NCBI RefSeq assembly: GCF_009711205.1
Contig: NZ_WMIG01000025.1
Span: forward strand, 1-48,616
Length of the DNA: 48,616 bases
From: Paracoccus litorisediminis
GTDB lineage: Bacteria > Pseudomonadota > Alphaproteobacteria > Rhodobacterales > Rhodobacteraceae
Direction: 5' to 3'
This document shows positions 1 to 7,328 of the stretch, piece after piece. Numbering within the stretch: the first letter of the stretch is position 1; each line of letters begins with the position of its first letter. The translations under genes were made by a program, and so were the position numbers. Under the pieces are notes generated by a model. That model worked only from the letters and a program-made list of their open reading frames with translations. It was not told the DNA's origin and did not search any database.

Positions 1-153
1 GTCTATCTCGCCGGATACGAAACCTTCGCCGATGTCGCCGGCCGATTGCCGGTGTTCATCGAGCAGGTCTACAATACCCGAAGACTGCATTCAGCCCTCA
101 GCTACCCTCCGCCCGAGGAATTCGAAACGCTAATCGCCCAGAAGGCGGCTTAG
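1..153 (+). CDS. IS3-family transposase OrfB, C-terminal end (partial)
   Basis: Open frame from the first base to a TAG at 151-153. It encodes about 50 residues that include YNTRRLHSALSY, the conserved C-terminal signature of IS3-family OrfB (DDE integrase-fold) transposases. The 5' part lies outside the window, so whether the element is intact cannot be judged. The roughly 50 bases after the stop, up to about 201, do not match the neighbouring pseudogene and probably form the right end of the element. The bases next to the junction (CTGGAGTTAC read on the minus strand) would then belong to the terminal inverted repeat. The insertion truncates the dihydrodipicolinate-synthase-like pseudogene that follows. 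Family assignment is firm; the subgroup is not determined. Confidence 0.85.
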   Translation, partial: VYLAGYETFADVAGRLPVFIEQVYNTRRLHSALSYPPPEEFETLIAQKAA

Positions 154-201
154 TTCGATGAAGTCCCGTGGTCCAGCCCGAGGGGGTAACTCCAGTAAAC
201 A

Positions 202-660
202 TGTTCCTCCGTCAGGAAATTTGAGCCCGCGAAGATCCAGCTGCGCACCCCCCAGGCAAATGAATTTCAGCGCCTGATCGCCCATGCCGCAGGACAGTTG
301 GATATGCGGGTAACCGCGTGCCAGCAGCTGGACGCCGTTGATATCACCCGAGCTTTCCTTGTGGCGATGGCGTTCTTGGAACGACCAACGCGGTCAAGGA
401 ACGCGCGGCCCATTTCGACTGACCTGCGGCCCGGATAATTGGAAAGGATGATCGGCAAGTCGGCGGTGCGGTCGATGGCCAGCGCGTTCAACGCATTTTC
501 GCGCTCGGTCGGGACAGAGTAGGGCAGTGTGCCCAGAATAATCGCATCGGCACCGATCTCACGCGCAACTTGGGCCAGCTCGATAGAATCCGGGCAGCTC
601 CCCGGAGTCCGGACGGTAACGGAAGCTACGATCTGACGTTTTCTGGTCTCCAAGGACGAG
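202..660 (-). pseudogene. dihydrodipicolinate synthase / NAL-family lyase, frameshifted and truncated
   Basis: Reading the minus strand gives a recognisable central part of a DapA-like class I aldolase, in three frames. The first frame holds SIELAQVAREIGADAIILGT and then LPIILSNYPGR, matching the family's conserved Y-N-x-P-G-R region. The second frame holds KESSGDINGVQLLARGYPHI and LSCGMGDQAL. In the family, K-E-S-S-G-D carries the Schiff-base lysine; here the frame changes just before it. The third frame holds FAWGVRSWIFAGSNFLTEE. The N-terminal third is missing (replaced by IS3 debris above about 660), and the C-terminal part is cut at about 201 by the neighbouring IS3 element. A normal member has about 300 residues. 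It is non-functional. Which subfamily it came from (dapA, nanA or a sugar-acid lyase) cannot be told. Confidence 0.75.
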
Positions 661-689
661 GAGATCAGGAATGTGTAAACCCCGGAACC

Positions 690-1262
690 ATGACGCGGGT
701 TTCACGGTGCGTGGCGCTGGAAGCTGTGAAGGCGTACGGTGTCGGAGCTGGCGGCCGAATACGGCGTGCATCCGGCGATGATCCACCGGTGGAGCGAGCC
801 ATAGTCCGCCATTGGTCCGAGAGACAATGCCGAACGGGATGATTGAGCGGGACCATCAGGCGCTGTCTCTCGGGGCGCAGTGTCGCCCGGCTCGTCGATT
901 TCGCGCTCGTGGTTCGACCACCCCCGGCGGGCGAGACGGAGCAGAACCTCGGGCTGATGCGGCTGATCGATCGGTAAATCCTGGAGACGCCCCCGGGGTC
1001 CGGCAAATGACCGTCTGCAGGCATGGCGTGAACCAGAAGTGCATCCGGCGGCTGATGCGGCTCATGTGCATTCGTCGGGAAAACAACCGGACTGTTTTCT
1101 GAACCTTCTCACTACCGATCTACCACAAGCCCAACACCCAGCAAGCCAAGAAAGGCGCAAGACATGTCCCTCCGGCTTGGGCGGGCTGCGGGTGGATCGC
1201 CCCGGTCAAGTCTGGTGCGCGGACTTCACCTCTCTGCCGATACGGCGCATGCGCCGGGCTCG
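690..1262 (+). pseudogene. decayed IS3-family element (OrfA and OrfB remnants)
   Basis: Pieces of both IS3 reading frames survive in several phases. At about 705-805 one frame reads SELAAEYGVHPAMIHRW, the helix-turn-helix of OrfA. From about 850 onward OrfB pieces follow: LMRLIDR and ILETP; then RQMTV..HGVNQKCIRRLMRLM; then IYHKPNTQQAKKGA; and finally GLRVDRPGQVWCADFTSLP with the first DDE aspartate. Each block is in a different frame and stops interrupt them. The match ends at about 1262, before the second catalytic acidic residue, so the element is also truncated. It cannot make an active transposase. It is oriented like the IS3 tail at the window start, but the two belong to separate insertions. 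Confidence 0.75.
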
Positions 1263-1605
1263 AACTGATAGCGTTCGCAGCCTCACTCTAGAATCACCAG
1301 CGGCCCCACGCCGCCCATGGCGGGCAGCCGCCGGCCGGGGCTATTGGAACAGGCGCAGGCAGCAGCTTCAATCACCCCCGGAAACTGTCCAAGGATCGGA
1401 AGGGGTAGCTCAATATTTCGCCTGAGGATCTGAGGTAGTTCAGCCCTGCCATTCGCCGCAAAGGAGAATGTTCATCAAGCTGGCTTTAGATTTACTATTG
1501 CCGGCTCTCCGCTACCCGCCAGTGAAAGCGAGGCCGGGCAACTGGGAAATTGTCGCTCATGGTGAACACAAGCGGTCGATAGGCGTGAGGCGACCAGCAT
1601 TCAAG

Positions 1606-1641
1606 CAGCTTCCTCTTTGCAATACCGCAAAGAGGAAGCTG
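1606..1641. repeat. perfect 15-bp inverted repeat with 6-nt spacer
   Basis: CAGCTTCCTCTTTGC (1606-1620), then AATACC, then its exact reverse complement GCAAAGAGGAAGCTG (1627-1641). There is no T-tract on either side, so it is not a typical intrinsic terminator. Perfect arms with a 4-7 nt spacer can be abutted IS ends (as in a circle junction), a hairpin target, or a regulator site. The sequence alone does not decide between these. Confidence 0.7.
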
Positions 1642-1750
1642 GCCGATGTGCGCGGACGATCAGTTGCGACATGGCTCGCAGGTGATCCCAGCGCCGCTGC
1701 CGCGGGGGCATGGCAGGTGGATCGCGACCGTCGGAATGGGTTTTCTGGTC

Positions 1751-1814
1751 GGCGTTGTGTTCTGAACCCAGTGCTCGTTCGGAACACAACGCCCTGAGCT
1801 GAGCCGAGGGCGTT
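1751..1814. repeat. two mutually exclusive inverted repeats downstream of betC
   Basis: GGCGTTGTGTTC (1751-1762) pairs exactly with GAACACAACGCC (1782-1793). AACGCCCT (1788-1795) pairs exactly with AGGGCGTT (1807-1814). The two stems share 1788-1793, so an RNA could form one or the other. The position about 45-105 bases past the betC stop on the minus strand fits a terminator or 3'-end structure. No U-run follows. Confidence 0.5.
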
Positions 1815-1856
1815 GCCATTCCGCCCGATGACCGAGGGACAGAGGCATCCGGCCCG

Positions 1857-3380
1857 CTACTCACCGCGCGGATAGCGCTTGCTCTCCTCCAGCACGTTCA
1901 GGTCCATGTGATTGCGCATGTAGCGTTCCGAAGCGCGTTGCAACGGCTGATAGTCCCACGGGAAATAAGCGCCGTTGCGCAGGGCTTCATAGACGACCCA
2001 ACGGCGAGCCTGGCTTTCGCGGACCTCGGCGTCATAGGCATCAAGGTTCCAGCGCGCCTGAGCCTGAGCGGTCAGCTGCGCGAGGGTCGCGGCATGTTCG
2101 GGGATCTGTGCCAGGTTCGTCAGCTCATGCGGGTCGGCGGCCAGATCGAACAGCATGGGTGCGTCTGCTTGGCACAGTGTCAGCTTGTGGTTTCCGTCAC
2201 GCAGACCGACCATCGGCGCGACCGAGCCTTCGGCCGCATATTCCATCGGCACTGGCCCGCGCCCGCCTTGACCTTGGGCCAGCGGGGTCAGGTCCTCGCC
2301 ATCGGTCCAGCGTGCCAGCGCACTGATGTCCAGACCAGCCAGTGCGGCCAATGTCGGCGTCACATCCAGCGTCGAGACCGGCACCTGGACCTGCGCGGGT
2401 ACCCAGCCGGGGGCGGCAATCATCAGCGGCACCCGGGCCGACCCCTCAAAGAAGTTCATCTTGAACCACAACCCGCGCTCGCCCAGCATGTCGCCATGAT
2501 CCGAGACGAACAGGATGATGGTATTATCGTCCATGCGGCCACGCTGCAGCACATCCAGAATCTCGCCGATCTTTTCATCGACATAGCTGATATTGGCGAA
2601 GTAGCCCTGCCGGGCGCGTCTTGTGTCCTCATCGGTGATCGGGAAATTCCTGTGGTCGCAGGCCTCCAGCAACCGCTGCGAATGGCTGTCCTGTTGCTCG
2701 AAGGGGAGCGCAGGAACCTCGGGGTCCAGTGCCGGGCAATCCTCATACAGGTCCCAGAAACGGCGGCGCGCGACATAGGGATCATGGGGATGGGTAAAGC
2801 TGACGGTCAGGCACCACGGCCGATCGTCCTGACGGCGCGACAGGTCGTAAAGCTTCTGCGTCGCGTGAAAGGCGACCTCGTCGTCATATTCCATCTGATT
2901 GGTGATCTCGGCCACGCCCGCGCCGGTGACCGAGCCGAGATTGTGATACCACCAGTCGATCCGCTCACCCGGCTTGGTGTAATCGGGCGTCCAGCCGAAA
3001 TCGGCGGGATAGATGTCGGTGGTCAGCCTTTCCTCGAAGCCATGCATCTGATCGGGTCCGACGAAATGCATCTTGCCCGACAGCGCCGTGCGGTAGCCGG
3101 CGCGGCGCAGGTGGTGGGCATAGGTCGGAATGTCCGAGGCAAACTCGGCCGCATTGTCATAGACGCGGGTGCGTCGGGGCAATTGCCCCGACATGAAGCT
3201 GGCCCGCGCCGGCGCGCAAAGCGGGCTGGCAGTATAGGCATTGGCAAAGCGCACCGAGCGCGCGGCCAATGCCTTGAGGTTGGGGGCATGCAGGAAATCC
3301 GCCGGGCCGTCGGGGAAGAATGTCCCGTTCAGCTGGTCCACCATCAGGATCAGGATATTCGGACGTGTCATCTTGTTCAT
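1857..3380 (-). CDS. betC: choline-sulfatase
   Basis: 507 residues, the usual size of BetC, a cytoplasmic type I sulfatase that hydrolyses choline-O-sulfate to choline and sulfate. Visible features: N-terminal RPNILILMVDQ with the metal-binding aspartate of the alkaline-phosphatase fold; the sulfatase signature CAPAR at residues 55-59, where C55 is the residue matured to formylglycine; SGKMHFVG near 102-109; and SDHGDMLGERG near 294-304, which supplies further metal ligands. The C-terminal segment rich in R/Y (SERYMRNHMDLN) is typical of choline-sulfatases and favours BetC over other sulfatases. It starts 7 bases after the choX stop on the same strand, so the two form an operon. No betI, betA or betB is adjacent, unlike the rhizobial betICBA arrangement. 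Product choline would have to be oxidised by genes elsewhere. Confidence 0.9.
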   Translation of the reverse strand: MNKMTRPNILILMVDQLNGTFFPDGPADFLHAPNLKALAARSVRFANAYTASPLCAPARASFMSGQLPRRTRVYDNAAEFASDIPTYAHHLRRAGYRTALSGKMHFVGPDQMHGFEERLTTDIYPADFGWTPDYTKPGERIDWWYHNLGSVTGAGVAEITNQMEYDDEVAFHATQKLYDLSRRQDDRPWCLTVSFTHPHDPYVARRRFWDLYEDCPALDPEVPALPFEQQDSHSQRLLEACDHRNFPITDEDTRRARQGYFANISYVDEKIGEILDVLQRGRMDDNTIILFVSDHGDMLGERGLWFKMNFFEGSARVPLMIAAPGWVPAQVQVPVSTLDVTPTLAALAGLDISALARWTDGEDLTPLAQGQGGRGPVPMEYAAEGSVAPMVGLRDGNHKLTLCQADAPMLFDLAADPHELTNLAQIPEHAATLAQLTAQAQARWNLDAYDAEVRESQARRWVVYEALRNGAYFPWDYQPLQRASERYMRNHMDLNVLEESKRYPRGE

Positions 3381-3387
3381 CGTGGTC

Positions 3388-4332
3388 TTAAAGTCCCAGC
3401 GCCGCCTTGACTGCGGGCTCGCCCGGCTGTCCGTCCAGCGTGGTCACGCCCGCAAGCCACGGGGTCAGCGCGGCGGGATTGGCCTTGAACCATTCGGTCG
3501 CCGCATCCTTGGGGTCGGCCCCGTCAAGGATCTTGCCCATCAGCTGATTTTCCATCTCGATGTTGAAGGTCATCTGCGAAAACAGCTTGGCGGCGTTCGG
3601 GCAGGTTTCAGACCAGCCCTTGCGCGCCAGCGTAAAGACCTCGGCCCCGCCGAAATCCGGCCCGAAATAGGCATCCCCGCCCGAGAGATAGGCGATGTCG
3701 AACTGCTCGTTCATCGGATGCGGTGCCCAAGCCAGAAAGACGATGCCCTTGCCCGCACCTTCGTTTCGCGCGACCTGCGCCAGCATGGCCTGTTCGCCGG
3801 ATTCGACCAGTTCCCATTCGCCAAGGCCAAAATCATTGGCCTCAATCATCTTCTGGATATTGGCATTGGCGGGCGCGCCCGGCTCGATCCCGTAGATCTT
3901 CTTGCCGAACTCATCGGCATGGCTGGCGAGGTCTGCGAAATCCTTGATGCCCTTTTCGGCGACAGCCTTGGGCACGGCCAGGGTGAATTTGGCACCGGTC
4001 AGGTTCTTGTTCAGCACCTCGATGGCATTCGCGGCGTTCAGGTCGTCTATGAAGGCGGTCTGCGCGGGCATCCAATTGCCCAGAAAGACGTCGATCTCGC
4101 CACTCTTCATCGACTGATAGCCGATCGGCACCGACAGCAACTTGACATCGGGAGCATAGCCCAGAGCCTCCAGCACGACGCTGGCTGCGCCATTGGTCGC
4201 GTTGATATCCGTCCAGCTGGGATCGGAAAGCCGAAGCGACTTGCAGGCGGCATCGTCCGCATGCCCGGTCGCGGTCGAGGCCGCCAAGGCAAATGCAGTC
4301 AGAAAAGCGTGTTTCATCATCGTCGGTTTCAT
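3388..4332 (-). CDS. choX: choline ABC transporter, periplasmic substrate-binding protein
   Basis: 314 residues with a Sec signal peptide (about residues 1-25, ending GHA before DD). It matches ChoX of the OpuAC-like glycine-betaine/choline binding family. The aromatic-cage segments known from ChoX are visible: LSDPSWTDIN, FLGNWMPAQ, YGIEPGAPANANIQ and LAWAPHPMN. The chosen ATG at 4332 is preceded by AGGGAAC at a normal distance; a second Met five codons in is possible. Its role is to capture choline (or a choline ester) in the periplasm and deliver it to an inner-membrane ChoW/ChoV pair. Neither ChoW nor ChoV is encoded nearby, so the transporter is incomplete here. Co-transcribed with betC, suggesting that choline-O-sulfate or choline supply feeds a sulfate/osmolyte role. 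Confidence 0.9.
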   Translation of the reverse strand: MKPTMMKHAFLTAFALAASTATGHADDAACKSLRLSDPSWTDINATNGAASVVLEALGYAPDVKLLSVPIGYQSMKSGEIDVFLGNWMPAQTAFIDDLNAANAIEVLNKNLTGAKFTLAVPKAVAEKGIKDFADLASHADEFGKKIYGIEPGAPANANIQKMIEANDFGLGEWELVESGEQAMLAQVARNEGAGKGIVFLAWAPHPMNEQFDIAYLSGGDAYFGPDFGGAEVFTLARKGWSETCPNAAKLFSQMTFNIEMENQLMGKILDGADPKDAATEWFKANPAALTPWLAGVTTLDGQPGEPAVKAALGL

Positions 4333-4825
4333 GTCCGTTCCCTGCCAGATTGAATTAGGGCAACTTCCCTGTGCCGGAAGTCGGATTGTCCTCGCACCCC
4401 GAACCGTGTGGGGAGACGGCGCGCGGAATTATCCTGACGCAAGGCGTCGGAAGTTACCAGACAGGTCCGAAGCAGGTAAGCAAGAGGTAGCCGGGGGCCT
4501 GCCACGACAGTTCCCCGATCTGATGAACCTCTGCCGTCACGAACTGGGATTTTCAATGACACAGAGCCGGTTTCCGGCCAAAGGCATCCGCCCTGCGACC
4601 AATCTTCACCCGGTGGAATGTCGGCGCACCGCAGGGTGACGTGCTGGTCGCCCACTTCCCCCAATGCGCAAGATGGGAGGCTGATTTGAAGCGCCTGCTC
4701 GGCTGCTGCGTTGCCACGAAAATCCGGGGCTCGTAGGGTTGCCACGCCTAGTATAAGCCGCATCTCGACCGCATCCGAGGATGCAGAGTTCAACCGATCT
4801 GCTGCAGCTCAAGCTGATCGCCTCG
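4333..4825. other. upstream region of choX, no gene recognised
   Basis: About 490 bases between choX and the recombinase relic. Open frames exist on both strands but none resembles a protein family or has a good start. The choX promoter must lie here, but I cannot point to a clear -35/-10 pair. Confidence 0.4.
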
Positions 4826-5160
4826 ACCTATCCGGGTGTTTCTCTATGGGCAGGTGCGGGCCTTCGTCCGACGTATCCGATGCGTGCCATAGGCGTTTGG
4901 CTTTAAACCAATCGACATCACCCATTCACGCAGGATCCGGGCATACTGTCGTGTCGACAAGTGCTCGCCATGGTAAACGCGACTTGGCTATGAGAATTTC
5001 AGACCCAGCATCTCCGGGTTGGAAATCCAGCGTTCGAGCGATTGGCGGGTCGTTTCGGTATTCTCGAAACGTACCGGTTTGCTGGTCTTGGCGCAGCTCC
5101 TTAGGCGGCGAAGCGCCAGCGGGCCGGATATCGGCATAGGCTCGATCATCCCGCCCGCCC
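4826..5160 (-). pseudogene. tyrosine recombinase (phage-integrase family) relic
   Basis: On the minus strand a degenerate frame reads KTSKPVRFENTETTRQSLER, then WISNPEMLGLKFS, an in-frame stop, then PSRVYHGEHLSTRQYARI and LREWVMSIGLKPNAYGTHRI-RRTKA. The GTH-x-x-RRT box contains the catalytic His and Arg of the tyrosine recombinase C-terminal domain. The LSTRQYARI segment is typical of a widespread rhizobial/rhodobacteral integrase. After RRTKA the expected region with the second His box and the catalytic Tyr is gone, and further stops follow. The N-terminal core-binding domain is absent. It is inactive. Its presence next to IS debris suggests an old mobile-element or genomic-island boundary. 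Confidence 0.65.
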
Positions 5161-5396
5161 ATGCGTCTGGCCGCCGCGAGGTTCGGCCGCCGGCCTTTGT
5201 CATTTCAGGTTGCAGACAGGTGGCGATGTCCTGCACCATCAGCTAATAATGTGGGCAGGCTCGTGGTTCCGGATGGTACAAAACGCGATCACGGACTCTG
5301 GCCATTTCGCCTTGCCCTCGGTAGGAAAGTGACAGCTACCCGCCGGACTTTATTGGCTTTGCCGGGCGGCGGCAGGACATAGCAGAGCATATCCCA
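5161..5396. other. intergenic, leader of the glycan cassette
   Basis: About 235 bases before the methyltransferase-glycosyltransferase gene. No gene recognised. The promoter for the two-gene cassette should lie here, but no convincing consensus or operator is visible. The ribosome-binding sequence just before 5397 is weak. Confidence 0.35.
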
Positions 5397-7307
5397 ATGA
5401 CGCAATCACCACCCGTCACCACCATGATATCCGGACAGATCGATCTGATCGAAGAGGTCATTGCCTCTTTTCCGCAGAAGGGTCGCATCCTTGATATCGG
5501 CACGGGTTCGGGCGAGGCTGCGCGACGGTTCCATGAAGCGGGTTGGGAAGTGACGGCCACGGGCTTCAACATGGAGGCCTATCTGGATCATTCCTCGCTG
5601 CCCGAGGGCATGCGCGTCATTCCGGATGTCGATGTCTGCGACGCCCATCAATTCGAGGATGGCGAGTTCGACGCGATCTGGTGCGCCCATGTGCTGGAAC
5701 ATGTATCGAATACGGGACTGGCACTGGAGGAATTGCGGCGGTTGCTCAAGCCCAACGGTTGGCTGTTCGTTGCGGTGCCACCCTATAAGGAACAGGTTGT
5801 CGGCGGTCACGTGAACAGCGGCTGGAATCTGGGGTCGCTGATCTATGTTCTGGCCGATGCCGGGTTCGCATTGGCTGAAGGGCGCTTCATCCATTACGGC
5901 TATAACATCTTTGGTATGGCCCAGCGTGGTCCCGGAAAGCTGCCCGATGGCGCATTGCGCCGGGCGAATGGCGATATCGAAGCGCTTGCCGAGGCGGGGC
6001 GTTTCCCCAAGGGCTTCAACCCCGGTCAGGGCTTTTGGGGGCGCAAGCACGCGGTCAACTGGCGTTGGAATCGCGCGCCGCAACAGGTTCCCGCGCCCCG
6101 CAAGGAACTGGCCCATCCACCAGAGATCGCACCGATGAAGATAGGTTTTTTTGTGCCCTGGATCACCATGGGCAAGGGCGGCACCGAAAATGTCGGTCAG
6201 ATGATGGCAAATGCCATGGTCGCCCGTGGCCATGAGGTGACGATATTCACCTTTGACGACAAAAGCGCGCCGTCGCGCTGGCCGTTGGATGACAGGATCG
6301 CGCTGGTTCATCTGCCAGAAGCGACCGATGTTCCGGCCGATCAGCGCATGGCGATCGAGGTCGCCAGCCGCAATCTGGACCTATTGGTCGGGCTGCACAT
6401 GAACCGCACCATGCTGCGTTATGTGCGCTGTGCGCATAAAGTGGGTCTGCCGCTGATCCTGTCCGAGCATATCGACCCGCGTTTCCCCAGTTGGATGGGC
6501 ACCTTTTCGCCGGATGAGCGTGAGGTCGCGATGGCCGGTGCGACGCTGATCCATCTTCTGCTGGATGACTTCGTCGACACGCTGGACCCGTCGATACGCG
6601 GCAAGGCCCGCGTCATCCAGAACACCGTTCCCGAACCCGCGACGCTTGCGGATCACGGCGCCGTCAAGGAGCGGCGGACATTGCTGGCTGTCTCTCGTCT
6701 GGTGCCGCGCAAGAACCAGGCGGTCACCGTCGAAGCCTTTGCGCGGTTGGCCAAGGATTTTCCTGACTGGCAGTTGCAGATCGTCGGCGACGGTCAGTTG
6801 AGATCGCGGCTTGAGACCTTGGTGACAACCCTCGAAATCCAGGATCAGGTCCAGTTTGCGGGTGAGCATGACGATGTCTACCCGTTCTATGCCGCGGCAG
6901 ACCTGTTCGTCATCCCGTCATTGTTCGAAGGCTTTCCGCTGACACTTTGCGAAGCCATGGCGCATGGGCTGCCATCCGTGGGACTCGCGCTTTGCAGCGG
7001 TGTCCGTGAGCAGATCAGGGACGGGGAAAGCGGCATTCTTTGCGAAAATGACGACGTTGCGACGCTGGAAGCCGCTTTGCGTCAGCTGATGTCGGATCAG
7101 GACGCGCGCGCGCGCATGGGGTTGGCCGCGCGCCAGACCTTCCTGGACCGGTTCAGCAATGACGTCATCCACAGTGCCTGGGAAGAGCTTTTCGACGAGG
7201 CACGGCACATGCGGCATGTCCGCAAGGCGCCAGACCATGCCACGCTCATGGCTGTTCGGCTGTGGGAGCAGGTCTGGGGCCCGATTACCAAGAACAACGC
7301 GATCTGA
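5397..7307 (+). CDS. bifunctional SAM-dependent methyltransferase - GT4 glycosyltransferase
   Basis: 636 residues in one uninterrupted frame with two enzymatic halves. Residues about 1-200 are a class I SAM methyltransferase: motif I ILDIGTGSGEAARRF near 31-45, then the acidic DAIWCAHVLEHV stretch, then a motif like LRRLLKPNGWLFVAVPPY. From Met247 (MKIGFFVPWITMGKGGTENV) a GT-B fold glycosyltransferase of the GT4/GT1 type begins. It has VSRLVPRKNQ, LQIVGDGQLRSRLE and the nucleotide-sugar motif FEGFPLTLCEAMAHGLP near 509-525 (E-x7-E). No signal peptide or membrane segment, so it is cytoplasmic. The next gene starts 21 bases after the stop, on the same strand. Inference: it transfers and methylates a sugar on a surface polysaccharide, perhaps capping the chain. 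Substrate unknown. The ribosome binding site at the chosen ATG is weak, so a slightly later start is possible. Confidence 0.85.
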   Translation: MTQSPPVTTMISGQIDLIEEVIASFPQKGRILDIGTGSGEAARRFHEAGWEVTATGFNMEAYLDHSSLPEGMRVIPDVDVCDAHQFEDGEFDAIWCAHVLEHVSNTGLALEELRRLLKPNGWLFVAVPPYKEQVVGGHVNSGWNLGSLIYVLADAGFALAEGRFIHYGYNIFGMAQRGPGKLPDGALRRANGDIEALAEAGRFPKGFNPGQGFWGRKHAVNWRWNRAPQQVPAPRKELAHPPEIAPMKIGFFVPWITMGKGGTENVGQMMANAMVARGHEVTIFTFDDKSAPSRWPLDDRIALVHLPEATDVPADQRMAIEVASRNLDLLVGLHMNRTMLRYVRCAHKVGLPLILSEHIDPRFPSWMGTFSPDEREVAMAGATLIHLLLDDFVDTLDPSIRGKARVIQNTVPEPATLADHGAVKERRTLLAVSRLVPRKNQAVTVEAFARLAKDFPDWQLQIVGDGQLRSRLETLVTTLEIQDQVQFAGEHDDVYPFYAAADLFVIPSLFEGFPLTLCEAMAHGLPSVGLALCSGVREQIRDGESGILCENDDVATLEAALRQLMSDQDARARMGLAARQTFLDRFSNDVIHSAWEELFDEARHMRHVRKAPDHATLMAVRLWEQVWGPITKNNAI

Positions 7308-7328
7308 AAGCGCGGAAAAGGACGAACG

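Larger units (their letters stand above)
1263..1856. other. intergenic, no gene recognised; two inverted-repeat structures
   Basis: No convincing protein-coding gene was found on either strand. Short open frames here (for example + strand 1468-1797) have no family resemblance and no good ribosome binding site. The region holds a perfect palindrome at 1606-1641 and a pair of overlapping inverted repeats at 1751-1814, listed separately. It lies downstream of betC, whose transcript runs toward it, so the second structure may act as its terminator. Confidence 0.5.

Noticed and set aside
1468..1797. 109-codon + strand frame between IS3 relic and betC
   Set aside because: Runs through the palindromes and has no recognisable motif or good start.
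1908..3410. 500-codon + strand open frame
   Set aside because: Antisense of betC, which has a complete sulfatase signature.
4329..4793. 154-codon minus-strand frame upstream of choX
   Set aside because: No family resemblance, no ribosome binding site, and it overlaps the choX leader; probably chance.
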